Positions 53,285 to 64,000 of a DNA stretch of 64,000 nt are shown here, piece after piece; position 1 is the stretch's first letter; every line of letters begins with the position of its first letter. Below the pieces are notes generated by a model, which did not search any database, was not told the origin of the DNA, and worked only from the letters and a program-made list of their open reading frames with translations. The DNA comes from Prostheceraeus crozeri. Its lineage: Eukaryota > Platyhelminthes > Polycladida > Euryleptidae. The position numbers and the translations under genes were made by a program. The DNA is taken from the NCBI GenBank assembly GCA_907163375.1, contig CAJQUW010012432.1, positions 1 through 64,000 on the forward strand, given 5' to 3'.

Positions 53285-56110
53285 CAGGGTTGGAACAATT
53301 ACAGTAGTTGAAATTGTAATTGTGTAATAAATCACAATTTTTGAAGTAATTGTAATTGAAGAAAAATAACGGTCAATTACACGTCAATTACTTTTATCTT
53401 TTTGGTTAAAGGAAACACAAAATCAAGGATTGTAGCTATATTGGAAATTGAAAGAAAGTTATTTTCACACTTTTTTTTTATATTTTGAAATTTATATTTT
53501 GAATATTGAAACAATTGTGCCTGTTTGTAATTTTATAAATAAAAAGCGCACAGAATGCTTTCGAAGTCATAATAAAGTTTATTGAAATTAGGAAGAAAAA
53601 TGTAAACCTGACATGTTTCGACTGGTCTTGTCAAAGGTAACCCAGCATGTGAAATTACATTGAAAGATAGACATTTTTAAGAAGGAGAAAGTTGAGATAC
53701 AGGTCAACACGCGATAACAGCGGCAGACTGTGAGTCACCCGATTACCATGGCAAGCGAAGATTAATCACATGGTCCTTTTGCTTGCACAAGTTGGGATTA
53801 TCACGTCTAATAAACAATGCCTCGAGGATACGTAAAATGCGGTCATTGTAAGCGTGGCATACAATCTCAAACTTGCTGATAGGGTCATTCGGAACACTAC
53901 AGCAACTGAGCACATGTTCAGTAATTGCAGAGCGAGAAATTCCTAAATGACCATTTAAGAACCACCTGGGTATGTGCTCCCGCGCTCGAACTGTCAGGGG
54001 TCGTGACGTCCGTCCAATATAGGTTGATCCACAACCACAACGAAAAGAATAAATAACAGAAGACGTGGCGGCCACTGGCAGACGATCTTTAGGAGAAGCA
54101 ACAGGAATACAGCTGGTCTTAAAAATAATTATGGGTTTTGCGGCAGGAGCAAAACTTGGCCAGCAGTTCACGATCGATTTGCGAATGAAAAGACTAGATT
54201 TGTCACCATAGAAAGGCAAGTTGACATAAACAGCCTTTCTTTCAGCGGTGGCAACCGAAACATTATTGATCTCAGTGACTTTATATTGATCGTTGAAGTG
54301 CTCAGGATAAGCTTTAGACTTCATAATAACCCGATTGGTATTGAATTCTTAATACGAAGCGCACGAATAAATAGAGAACGGACAAGGCCTCTTTTATAGG
54401 CAATGGGCACGAAACTGTGAAAACTCATGTAAACACCTGAAAAAGTTGGTTTACGGTGCACTGTGGTACACAGTTTCCCGTCAGGCATGCGTTGTATAGA
54501 AACATCAAGAAACGGTAGTCTGCCCTGCTCTTCACATTCATAAGTAAAATTTATATGAGGATGAAAGCTATTGAAAATGTCAAGTAAAGATTCTCCTGCC
54601 TCCCTGCTCCTCACAAGAGCGAACGTGTCGTCAACATAACGATAATACACATGACACAAGGAATCAATATGACTAGACAAACTACTCTCAAGGTTTCCCA
54701 TGAAAATGTTGGCAAAGAGAGGGCCGAGAGCACTGCCCATGGCTACACCGTCTACCTGACGGTAAAACTGACCGTCAAATAAAAATTGCACATTGCTAGA
54801 ACACTTGTAAAGAAGCTCACTCAGAATGTCGGCAGGGATTCCACAAAGGTTAGGACACTTTCTTACCGTGTCAACAATGAGCTGGATAGTCTCACTCACG
54901 GGAACATTAGTGAAAAGGGCACTAACGTCAAAAGACATCATAGACGTGGCAGATGAATCAATACCACGAATGCTTTCTGCAAAAGTGAACGAATCCTTAA
55001 CACAGAAGTTCGAGACCTCTCAACAGGTTTGAGTAAAGATGCCAACCATTTTTGAGACGTTTCTCATAAACAGTCTTTGTCGATAAGATAGGACGAACAG
55101 GCACATTAGACTTGTGCGTCTTGGGAAGACCGTAGAGGCGTGGGATACCATTGGATGAAGTCGTCAGTTCCTTGTAAGTGTAATCCGAAATCACCTGCTT
55201 TCTCTTGAGCTTGAGTAATGTGTCATAAATACTCTTGGATATATTAGCTGAGTCTTTCTGGCATTGATCACTTGGAACTTCGTCTGATCAGATGGAATTG
55301 AGTTAACTTTATCAACATTGTCATGTTTATCCATTATCACTACACCAGATCCTTTATCCGGTTTCAAAATAACGATGTTGGGATTTTTCTTAAGGTCGAT
55401 CAACTCGTCGATGTGGACACGGTAGAAGACAACTCATCTCAATCCTTGCACTACCATACGTCGATGCTAGAGCTTGAACACAGATAGATCTTCCGAAGTA
55501 GAATGACACACATCTTGAAGTTGCTGGAAAAGACTCTCAAACTCGGCATTGATACGAATCTGCTCAGTCCGTCTGGGTGGAACACAAAAGTTCAACCCCA
55601 AGCAAAGTGCTTGCTTCTGTGTAGTCGAAAGCGTAAGGGAGGATAAGTTGATTATCCTTTTCTCCGTATCCTCAGGAAAGATGGGTGCACAGGCATCACG
55701 TAAACGTTGATACTTCGCATTTTGAATATTACCTAACATAGCATAATAGTTGCCTGCCGTTAATGATGGCATCCTCAGAGACAGATTGCTCATCTTGTTT
55801 CTAGCGGTTGCTGTAACTTCATCGTCGAGATAAGACTCATATCATGGCTCATCAGGATGAAGTTTTTAGCATGCTCCATCTTTAAGTGATCATTGGAAGG
55901 TTACAACGTTGCAATTGAAATAGGCTCTACTTCTTTCTCTATCTTGTGCTCAAAATCAAATTTATTCAGACTTGAAATTGCTTTGGCCAGCTAACTCATA
56001 ATTGACCAACATTGTTCGGAAAACTGATGTGATTGTAATTGTGTAATTAATTGCACCTTTGAAGTAATTGTAATTGTAACTGAAAAAATTGTGTAATAGT
56101 TCCAACCCTG
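53285..56110. mobile_element. hAT-type TIR element carrying a Penelope-like element
   Basis: Ends CAGGGTTGGAACAATTACA and (complement) CAGGGTTGGAACTATTACA are flanked by CCATACAG (53,277-53,284) and CTATACAG (56,111-56,118), an 8-bp duplication with one mismatch. CAGGG ends and 8-bp duplications are typical of hAT elements. AATTGTAATTGTG-rich subterminal sequence follows each end. No hAT transposase is visible; the interior is a Penelope-like element. Confidence 0.7.
53743..55793 (-). pseudogene. Penelope-like element (RT and GIY-YIG), multiple frameshifts
   Basis: From the N-terminal side: 55,793-55,467 (N-terminal region), 55,403-55,191 (ILKPDKGSGVVIMDK), and 55,194-54,997 (RLYGLPKTHKSNVPVRPI). 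Next is the RT core at 54,941-54,321, with MMSFDVSALF (motif A), GVAMGSALGPLFANIFM (motif B) and YYRYVDDTFAL (motif C). Last is the GIY-YIG part at 54,324-53,743, with VIYSFRCGCGSTYIGRTSRPL and a downstream ILEALFIRRDNPNLC containing the likely metal-binding Glu. The core RT frame is fully open. The 3' end is near 53,560. Confidence 0.8.
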
Positions 56111-56214
56111 CTATACAGCTTCCTTCAAAGGCAAATTATCAAGATCATGCTCCATGCACGTCTACTAAAATATGCAACCACGTCCAAGCTTTGAATTGAA
56201 TTGCAGATAGCTAA

Positions 56215-56690
56215 TATTGAAAGACATTGATTTTTCGTCTCCGTTATTTCGTGATAAATAGCGAAAAAAATCAATATCTTTCGATACAGGCTCTTTGCAA
56301 ATCAATTCAAAACATGACAAATGGCCAAGATAATCTATCTAAAACTAAGTACAAGCTTTACGATGCAAGGTTCTCATTGCCTTGGATCGTTGACACTACT
56401 TTCTCTTGTTGAATTTTATGTGGGCATTCCTCATTACTGGCGCATTTGCCAGAAGTCACGAGTTCTTGAAGCACATGAGATAGGTCGATACCGCATAGCT
56501 CAGCACACAGAAGCTATGAAAATCAGTATGACTGAATTAATGTAAACGGTGTGAGTTATTTACAAAATAGTGCATTAGGCTCTTAGATCTCTTCTTCAAT
56601 CTATAACTCAGAAAGTTTCAAGAGGCTACGTGAAAATAGGCTGTACATATCTGATCACATCAGTATCATGTTGATGTCTTTATCAGGCAT
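56215..56690. repeat. Direct repeat copy 1 with Cys-rich exon-like frame on the minus strand
   Basis: Repeats at 56,948-57,375. On the minus strand (about 56,535-56,355) a frame follows a TTTTCATAG acceptor-like site: LLCAELCGIDLSHV and GKCASNEECPHKIQQEK, with four or five cysteines. It could be an exon of a duplicated small gene. A long hairpin (AAAGATATTGATTTT and AAAATCAATATCTTT type) lies at the outer end. Confidence 0.5.
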
Positions 56691-56947
56691 ATTTTCGAAA
56701 AAGTGAATGTCTGGATGCTCTGTACAAGGTAGACAATTTGAAAGACACGCGCACATTTTGTCTTTCCAAAGACATTTTTATAAATTCCCTAAGGCTATTG
56801 ATCCGATTCCATATCGTGCCCTTGGTACTGCGTGCCGCAATTGATACTTTTCAATTCGCCGCTGTTTTTCTCTTCATAACAACAAGGCTTTACGAAGCGA
56901 CGCATCAATTAATTTATGAAGTCAACATAATGATAGCCAATAATGAA

Positions 56948-57375
56948 AGATATTGATTTTCTTTTCGTCTTCGTTGTTTTGTAATAAATAGCGAAAACGA
57001 AAATAAAATCAATATCTTTCAATATTGGCTCTTTGCAAATCAATTCAAAACATGACAAATAGCCAAGATAATCTATCTAAAACTAAATACAAGCTTTACG
57101 ATGCAAGGTTCTCATTGCCTTGGATCGTTGACACCACTTTCTCTTGTTGAATTTTATGTGGGCATTCCTCATTACTGACGCATTTGCCAGAAGTCACGAG
57201 TTCTTGGAGCACACGAGATAGGTCGATACCGCATAACTCACACGCAGAAGCTATGAAAATACGTGCATTTAGCGGGTGTATTACCATTCAATCTATAACT
57301 CAGAAAGTTTCAGGTGGTTATATGAAAATAGGCTATACATATCCGATCACATCCGTACCATATTAATGTCTTTAT
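56948..57375. repeat. Direct repeat copy 2 with Cys-rich exon-like frame on the minus strand
   Basis: Second copy of 56,215-56,690. The exon-like frame (57,287-57,096; SACELCGIDLSRV, GKCVSNEECPHKIQQEK) differs from copy 1 by few residues, and its cysteines are kept. The family is not recognised. Confidence 0.5.
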
Positions 57376-57890
57376 TAGTAGATTCAATATGATTATTATG
57401 CACATCAACTTTTTTCCGAGATACACAGTGAAAGTAACAGTGCAATCAAAAATTCAACAGAAAATATTCCTTTGTGTATATTATCATCTCATTTTCTTAG
57501 GTCTTTTTATCAACATTATACAATACACCAAACTCAATCGCATACACTGAACAGTTTGTTTCACTAATCCAAAATCAATCTTCTAACACAACTAGGTAGT
57601 AGGCCTCCCGTGAGTCTCAAGCAAGCCAGAATTCCTTGACTGATAAATACGATGACATTCATTTGTAGTATGTAACCCGCTTCTACTTTCAACATGCATC
57701 AATTCAAACTCGTGTGAGACTATAGCACCATGGCCTCAAAGTTGCAGTAAAAAATTGTGCATGTACCGGAACGCACTACGACAAAGCTTTGACTTCAGGA
57801 ATAAATACAAAATGACTTTTTTGACCAATAAGGGTACATTTTCCAATTCCTATATAATGTAAGTTATTAGATAAGATGCTTTATCACCAA
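57376..57890. other. No recognised feature
   Basis: No ORF or repeat of note between the direct repeat and the RTE fragment. Confidence 0.5.
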
Positions 57891-57892
57891 TT

Positions 57893-58610
57893 CTCTTCAC
57901 AGCAGCATTAGAAGAAATATTTCGAAGAGTAGACATCAGAGAAGGAATCAGCATAAACGGAGAAAAACTAAACAATCTCAGATTTGCGGATTACATAATA
58001 CTATTAGCGCATACAGAAGAAAACAAAAGTTATGTGCAATGAAATAGCAAACCGAACAGCGCGGCAAGGAATTCGAATTGATGGAGAAATACTTGAAGTA
58101 AATGAATACCAATACCTTGGAAGATGGCTAACAGCAAATAACGAAATTGGCAGAGAAATAGATCACAGAATAAATACTGGTTGGAGAAGGCTCGGACAAT
58201 ACAGCAAACTACTCAAACAATGGAACATCCCAATATATCTGAAACGAAGGTTGTTTGATAAGGTCATACTGCTATCAATGACGTATGATACAGAAGCGTG
58301 GACACTAACAAAACGATAAGAATGGAAACTGGCTGTGGCACAAAGAAGTATGGAAAGAACAATGTTAAACATCACGAGGAAGGACAAAATACGGAACGAG
58401 AACATCAGAGAAAGGACGAGAATCATTGACATAACGAGTAAAATCAGAACGATGAAGGGACAATGGGCAGGACACCTAGCCAGAATGAACAACAACAAAT
58501 GGGCAAAGAAAGTAATGGAATGGACGCCACTAGAAACACCAAGGCGAAGAGGAAGGCCAAGGAGAAGATGGAGAGACGATATTGAGGAAAAGAGCGGAAG
58601 ATTCAGATTC
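57893..58610 (+). pseudogene. RTE-type non-LTR retrotransposon, 3' end of pol
   Basis: Starts within the RT (LRFADYIILLA near 57,980, the FADD box altered to FADY). It continues through VNEYQYLGRWLTANNEIG, ending the first frame at a stop (58,317-58,319). It then runs to the C-terminal MERTMLNITRKDKIRNE and MKGQWAGHLARMNN (58,340-58,500), followed by RGRPRRRWRDDIEE. The YLG and WAGHxAR boxes are typical of this clade. It is 5'-truncated and inactive. Confidence 0.75.
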
Positions 58611-58619
58611 AGCGGAAGT

Positions 58620-60250
58620 GTAATCTCGATTGTATCGTTGATATATCAGTCGCCTCAAGTGTGGAGCATTAATTTGAAATTAATATGGAACGTAGCTCTA
58701 TCCTCGACTGACAGAAGCGTAGCTAATTTTAAGTATTACAGCAATTTCACTGTGACATATGATTTTAGCATTTTCTAACGGGTGGTGACTTGTACTCAGC
58801 GTATCCAATTGCATATGCCTATCAAACGCACCGAGGAGTCAAGTCTGTGATTAAAACAGACAAATGTGAAGCTAATTTTCAAAAATTGATGATGCTAACG
58901 TTGTGTAGGCCGGACCATATGCCACGATCAATTTTACCAATTGATTTCGTATTGACATCTCAATGACACTGTAAAGTAGACAACGTGACGTTGCACTGAA
59001 ATATCAGCAGGATGCTGCACCGTGTCAAACGTCTAATTTGATGTCGAAGTCATGACAACGCCACGCCAATAAAGAGATTATGACACAGAACACCGGTAAT
59101 CATAATATAAGCATATATTTCAATAATTAATTCTTGAAAAAAAACGATATCAAAGAAAATCAATTGCAGTTCGAAGCTCATTTTTGCGGGGTTTTCTTTT
59201 ACAGCTTCACGACCATTTGGCGCTACTGATGTCACTGTATCACGCATCTGTCAGAGATATTATCCCAACCAAACATAAGGAGGAAACGTTCAGACATGCT
59301 TAATAGCTGTTAGAACACACACACAACATGCAACAGATGAATTCCAAGCTGAACACTGATATATTGAGAGGCTACTAGACCTAGCATGACAACCCTCACA
59401 TTGATGCCGCTACAGCAACTGGAATCCCTCCAGTGTTTTTTTTTCAAATTCTTCCAAAATTCAAGCGCAACAGGCGCATCTCTATTTAGAATTCCTGAAA
59501 ACGAGCGCCGAAGTCAGGACAAGGCGCGATAGATTCGAGGTTGACAACGCACCTACAGCATGTACGTAGATCTACTGTAAGAATTTCTAAAAAAGATCGC
59601 CAGTCCGTTGAGGCATTACAATTTGAATACTGACCTCAACCTCTGCCTCGGGTGGTATAGGGAATTAAAACGTGATTTGACAATCGTTTCCCAAGCAAAG
59701 CACACCGACATGGGGCTTGAAAAGCACCCTTCATATTGCAATCATTCAAAACTAACACAACATATAAAAAATTGTGAACACATGACTAGAATTTTTAAGA
59801 AGAAATGCCTACAGTGCTGAAGTGGTTTCAAAATGCAAGCCTACACCATGTTCCTCGTAAGTGAATCATTCAAATCGACAAAAATACATAAACACTTGGT
59901 ACCTAAAAGTATTTAATTTCATTGAATCCAACAGCCAAATTCGATGTCTGGGAATTTATCGAAGCTCAAGTTTCCTCTTGACGCGGCTTGATCCGATATG
60001 TATTCGTGCATTTTACTGCGGCTCAGTAAGACATGCTTTTAAGATGACAGTCAACTGTGCTGAAGAGATTATCTAAGATCAAGCGTTTCTTAGCAAAACC
60101 TAAAATACAAACAGCTTGCAAGTAAGTGATAATTATTAAGTGATACTTATAACTGCCATAAGAATAAAAAAATCTAATATTGATATTTAGGAAAACTTCG
60201 CAAATATTACCTTAAGAAAACTGTCACACAAAACACGCTTGATCTGATAA
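58620..60250. other. No recognised gene
   Basis: Short ORFs only (for example 59,608-59,820 on plus and 59,050-59,247 on minus); none has a supported family, promoter or splice context. Confidence 0.5.
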
Positions 60251-60254
60251 AACT

Positions 60255-60473
60255 TGTAACAGATCCAGAACACGGAGAACACTCACGAGACTTGGTTGGG
60301 CTTAGCGGGACCGAACACCAAGTAGGATCTGCAACATAAGAAAGATCAGTTACCACAACATGCACCAATAGCTACACGAAAGTGTGTCCACGTGGTCTTG
60401 AATCGCGCGCGCCCAGTGTTACTAGACTATAAATAGCCCATTATAAACACGGTGCCGGATCTCGACCGTTACA
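60255..60473 (-). repeat. Ty3/gypsy 3' LTR
   Basis: On the minus strand it starts TGTAAC and ends GTTACA, a perfect 6-bp inverted end pair, about 219 bp long. TTTATAATGGG and TATTTATAG near 60,428-60,447 could serve as the LTR promoter. The partner LTR is beyond the window, so identity cannot be compared. Confidence 0.6.
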
Positions 60474-60490
60474 CCACCCCCTCCTTTATG
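60474..60490 (-). promoter_or_regulatory. Polypurine tract
   Basis: On the minus strand AAAGGAGGGGGTGG lies directly before the LTR start TGTAAC, the usual plus-strand primer site of LTR retrotransposons. Confidence 0.7.
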
Positions 60491-60769
60491 AGAGGTGGTT
60501 GCTCCTGCAACCGTGCAGACGATAGAGACCGCGACCGCGGCAACTCGGAACCACAACAAGGTTACAGGCATGCATGAAATCTTATTATATATTGCAGGCC
60601 AACAGGAGACAGGTCTCCATTAGGCAACCGTACCGGCTCACACGCGAGGAATCCACTACAGACTCGACTTACGTGTGTCGGTCGACCTGGATGCGGCTCG
60701 AAGAAGGCGAGGGTCGCACTCAGCCTCCTGCGCCGCGGGATGTGGAGAGACTATAAGGTCTCAATCCAC

Positions 60770-61297
60770 CGACCCACGCTCCTGCGCTCGGCCGGGTTGA
60801 GGTGGATGTCCGGTTTCAACCCACCTTCCACTTTCGTGTGGGGAGGAAATGCGGACATCTGCTTCCAACGCCTGGCCGCAGAAGCGTTAGTCACGGCGGC
60901 GACGCGGGCCCGCCACGCAGGGAGACGCCCCGTTGGTGCTGGTACGTGGAAGATCCGCGCCTTAGGGAAAAGGCGGACAAGGTCGAGCTGCAGCCTGCGA
61001 ATCTGCTGCTCTTCCGTCCCCCCTCCACTTTGGCGGGTTCGTCCCGAAGCCGAGCACCAGGTGCGTCACGCTCCGCGGGGACGAGACGGTCGTCGCGAGA
61101 GTGTAGGCGTCGGAAAACGCCGCTCCCCCAAAGCTGTGGGTCTCAAACCGAGTCGAGAGCTCCCGGCGACTAAAATTTGAGTCTCCCAGCAGCACCACTC
61201 GACGCTCGGGCGCTCTCGCAGCGGTAGGTTGCTCCGCCGGTCGCCGCACCGAGTCAGCGAAACTGGTATTCGGCCCGAAGCGCGGGGGAGCGGGCAT
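60770..61297 (-). pseudogene. SGNH-hydrolase-like ORF downstream of gypsy pol
   Basis: The open part (61,297-60,962) has RRVVLLGDSNF (block I with the candidate catalytic Ser) and LVLGFGTNP (block III GxxN-type). After a stop at 60,962 the next frame carries KPDIHLNPAER near 60,800, matching block V (DxH). The order and spacing fit a small SGNH/GDSL hydrolase broken by one frameshift. It starts 44 bp after the end of pol on the same strand and precedes the polypurine tract, so it takes the place of an additional third ORF. Substrate unknown. Esterase-like domains are known in ORF1 of some non-LTR elements. Confidence 0.55.
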
Positions 61298-61340
61298 ACC
61301 ATGGGGAGCCGGTTGCGGGAGCGGAGTGGAAGGAGGAGGC

Positions 61341-64000
61341 TCAGACCGTCGTCGGCGCGGAATCCTCGTCCTCGGCCCAAGGGAGGGAGGGGAGCGGTTG
61401 TAGAAGCACGTCAGCCGGCTCGCCAGGGACGTCCAGGAGAGGGCGTTTGACCGGAGGTGACTGCGCTACGTGCTGGGTGGGAGGCGAGGAACGTCCAACC
61501 TCGACCGGGCGACGCGGAGAGTCGGGCAGGGCTGCCGCCGGCAGTGCCTCGACTGCAGTTGCGGTCGCTTTCCGCTTCCCGCGGTGACGGCGGCGACGCT
61601 TCTCACGCGCAGGCCGCGGCGGACCGTCATCCGCGTTCCTCTGAGGCGGCACAGTCGCACCGCTCTGCCGCAGTTGCCCGTCCGGGCGGTGGCGCAACTC
61701 TTCCGCCAATGTGGCCACGCGCGTTTCCAGCATCGCCATGCGAGCGGCGAACGGCTGGAACGGGGCCACGAGGCGACGCTCCTGGAGCAGGTAGTCGAGC
61801 AGAGCGTCGTAAATCGCCACCTGTACCTCCCGAGCCGGACGGGTGTGGCCGCCGCCGAACCACTGCAGGAGGCGCCGCGGGGCCGCATGGAGGGCCTCCC
61901 CGTCCCACGGCGTGCCGTCCCGCAGGGCGCGGTTCAGCCGCTCGGTGACCAGGCGGACGGCGCTATGAGCCACGGTGGCCCGCTCTATTAAGTCGGTCGG
62001 CGTAGCCGGTCCGATGTACGTGCGTTGTAGTACGTAATCTGCGAGTTCTTCCATCGTCGTAGAACCTGGAACGGAAGGAGAAACCGTACTAGACATCACC
62101 TGGAGTTCCTGACATAGTTCGATTTCCTCGTAGGCTCCGACGTCCGGCGTCTCGGCCGGCAACAGAGATGGAACCGTCCCCATGGGTGCCGAAATCCCCT
62201 GCGACGACGGCGGAAGGCGGATGGTGGGCGGACAATACTTAAGGCGATTGGCGTGCACAATTTGCGATTTCCGCCGCGAATTTTGCGGACGAATTTCGTA
62301 ATTGCACTCGCCAACCCGTCGCTCGACAATGAAGGGGCCGTCCCAAGGGGTGGCCAACTTACTCGATTGCCCTACGCGGATCGCCAAGTTCTGAAACCAC
62401 ACTAAGTCGCCAACTTGGTAAGATACGCGACCTTGTGTTCGCGCATCATGCTGGTTTTTTTTGCTTCTGGCGGGCAGACATAAGCTTTAAGTTCGCATCC
62501 TCCTGAATCCTCGCCAATCTGTCGGTGAGCCAGCTGACGTAGCTACGGGCATCGAAGGCGTTGCGAGTTACCTCGCCTATACGCAAACATCCATGGGGTA
62601 GCGCATCGTTCGCCCACACAACAGTTCGTGCGGAGTGAAACCGGTGGACTCGTGAACACTAGAGCGATAAGCCCACATGCAAAGAGGTAATAATTTGTCC
62701 CATTCATCTCTCTTGGCTTCAGCATCAGACAGTAAAAGGTTCTTTAGGGAACGATTCAGTCTTTCGACCGCTCCATTCCCTGCGGATGATAGGGAGAGCT
62801 GCGCTTCTTTTCGATTCCAGGCGTAAAACAGAGCTCTCTCATCAACCGCGAGTCGAACTCTGAACCCTGATCAGACAAAATTTCCAGTGGCACTCCGAAT
62901 CTCGAGAACGAGTGCTGCACGATGGCCTCTGCCACCGTTGAGGCCGTGTGGTTCGTCAGAGGAACGGATTCAGCCCACTTCGAAAAATTGTCAATCATCG
63001 TCAGAATGAATTTATTACCCGCTTTGGTAGGGGGAAGGGGGCCCACGATATCCATGCTAAGCCTTTCGAAGGGTGATCCGGCTTCGATTGGAATCAAGGG
63101 TGCGCGGGGTTGGGGAGCGACGCCTTTGAAGCTGGCGCATCTTCCACAGTCCGCGATCCAACGGTTCACTGAATTGGCCATTCCAGCCCACCAAAAACGC
63201 TCTGAGAGCTTCTGAAGGGTCTTGGCCCGGCCCAGGTGCCCTGACATAGGGCCATCGTGGAACTGGCGGAGTGCATGATCCTGCCAGGACGGAGGGAGGA
63301 TCTGCTGAGAGCAGCCGTCTTCTGCACGTCTATATAAAAGGTCGTCCTCCATCTCCAAGCGATCCCATTGTTTCGCTATCTCTCGGATTTCCTTCGTTGC
63401 TCGTCGAAGTTTGGCAGCCGTAGGAGGCTCCCTACGTTGCTCTAACCATGACCTAACTCTGGCTATGGCCGGGTCGTGGAGCTGCGCCGAGACCAGGTCC
63501 GCTCGGGCCCATCCAGGGGACAGCATCACCGCCGCGGCGGACTCAACGGGGTTGACCAGGCTCTCCGGTATCGCCACAAGTGGGACAGTTGCCTTGTCGA
63601 CGACGAGGCATGCGCGATAGGGCGTCTGCGTTCGTGTGTCGCTTACCCGGACGGTACTCCACTTCGAAGACGTACTCCTGTAACCGCTGCAGCCAACGCG
63701 CCGTCTGCCCTGACGGTTCCTTCCAGCTCTGCAGCCACGTAAGAGCATTGTGGTCTGTACGCAAAATGAACTCTTTACCGAGGAGGTAAGGACGGAACTC
63801 TTCGATGAAGTGGAACCATGGCGAGCATTTCCCGACGAGTCGCACAATAGCTCCGTTCAGGCTTCGTCAAGCATCGACTGCCATAAGCTATGACCCGCTC
63901 TCTGCCATCCGAGTCCTTCTGTGCTAGCACTCCTCCAATAGCAACGTCAGATGCATCCGTGTCCAAGATGAACGCCGGTGCCATCGCGTCGAAATTTGGC
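61341..64000 (-). pseudogene. Ty3/gypsy pol (RNase H, integrase, long C-terminal extension), partial
   Basis: From the window edge inward: RNase H-type FILDTDASDVAIGGVLAQ (about 63,970) and RTDHNALTWLQSW; then integrase with GHLGRAKTLQKLSERFWW and an HxxC-type CGRCASFKG region. The catalytic segments are MDIVGPLPPTKAG and ILSDQGSEFDS; the frame breaks at SSPYHPQG just before the catalytic Glu. The integrase C-terminus (WDGPFIVERRVG) begins the open frame 62,402-61,341, which adds ~290 residues of unusual tail. That tail includes a charged helix and a KRRRRHRGKRK basic run. The segment is much richer in GC than the neighbouring DNA. Several shifts (for example near 63,845 and 62,750) inactivate it. 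Confidence 0.75.

Noticed and set aside
59608-59820. 70-codon ORF with several Cys and His, possible zinc finger
   Set aside because: Cysteine spacing fits no known finger, and there is no promoter, splice or copy support.
61457-61991. Plus-strand GC-rich ORFs of 163 and 173 codons opposite gypsy pol
   Set aside because: High GC lengthens chance ORFs; the minus strand holds the continuous pol frame.

Overview
The window is eukaryotic, most likely from an invertebrate animal. It shows GT-AG introns, TATA-box promoters, a C2H2 zinc-finger array, and a dense layering of Polinton/adintovirus-like, Penelope-like, BEL/Pao, Ty3/gypsy, RTE-like, Jockey-like, Tc1/mariner and hAT-type elements. No host housekeeping gene, rRNA or tRNA was recognised. 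The species cannot be named from the sequence.

Region 1 (1-28.5 kb) is a decayed Polinton/adintovirus-like element broken by insertions. A penton-like gene lies on the minus strand at both edges of the first 18.7 kb (18,662-18,291 and 150-1). An 18,128-bp element (157-18,284) splits it, with a perfect 6-bp target duplication (AACTGC). That element is a near-complete palindrome: two arms of about 9.3 and 8.8 kb meet head to head around an 11-bp spacer at 9,485-9,495. Each arm carries the same set of small genes, called here Z, Y, X, W, V, A, B and C/D. They have their own TATA boxes, an intron whose first coding exon is only ATG, three copies of a ~150-bp repeat, and long arrays of ~29-34-bp AT-rich repeats. 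One product looks like a RING-type zinc finger plus a DEDDh (DnaQ-type) exonuclease. No polymerase, integrase or capsid gene is visible in the palindrome, so it looks non-autonomous. This is the most likely undescribed system in the window. The rest of the Polinton (18.7-28.5 kb) keeps an unknown ORF, a two-TM protein, a broken major capsid gene, a small virion-type protein, a broken PLA2-like domain, an intact integrase and an adenain-type protease. PolB and the packaging ATPase are not seen.

Region 2 (28.5-48.7 kb) is a tandemly repeated composite unit of about 5.7 kb, present about three times (last copy truncated). Each unit holds BEL/Pao pol remnants, a C2H2 zinc-finger ORF (copies A and B), a conserved block with a TATA box, and Penelope-like RT/GIY-YIG remnants. 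Later insertions interrupt it: an RTE-like fragment, a retroelement 3' end with a 13-bp target duplication, and a Jockey-like LINE sitting inside a Penelope copy. The other copies of the unit serve as empty sites that define these insertions.

Region 3 (48.7-64 kb) holds a Tc1/mariner element, a permuted Penelope fragment, a hAT-type element (53,285-56,110) carrying a Penelope-like element inside it, a Cys-rich exon-like direct repeat, an RTE 3' end, and a GC-rich Ty3/gypsy element on the minus strand running off the window. The gypsy element has a short LTR, a polypurine tract, a long integrase tail and an extra SGNH-hydrolase-like ORF.

Almost all coding sequence is mobile-element derived and mostly broken. 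Intact or near-intact reading frames are the Polinton integrase, genes B, X and Y of the right palindrome arm, and the copy-B zinc-finger ORF (which ends early).
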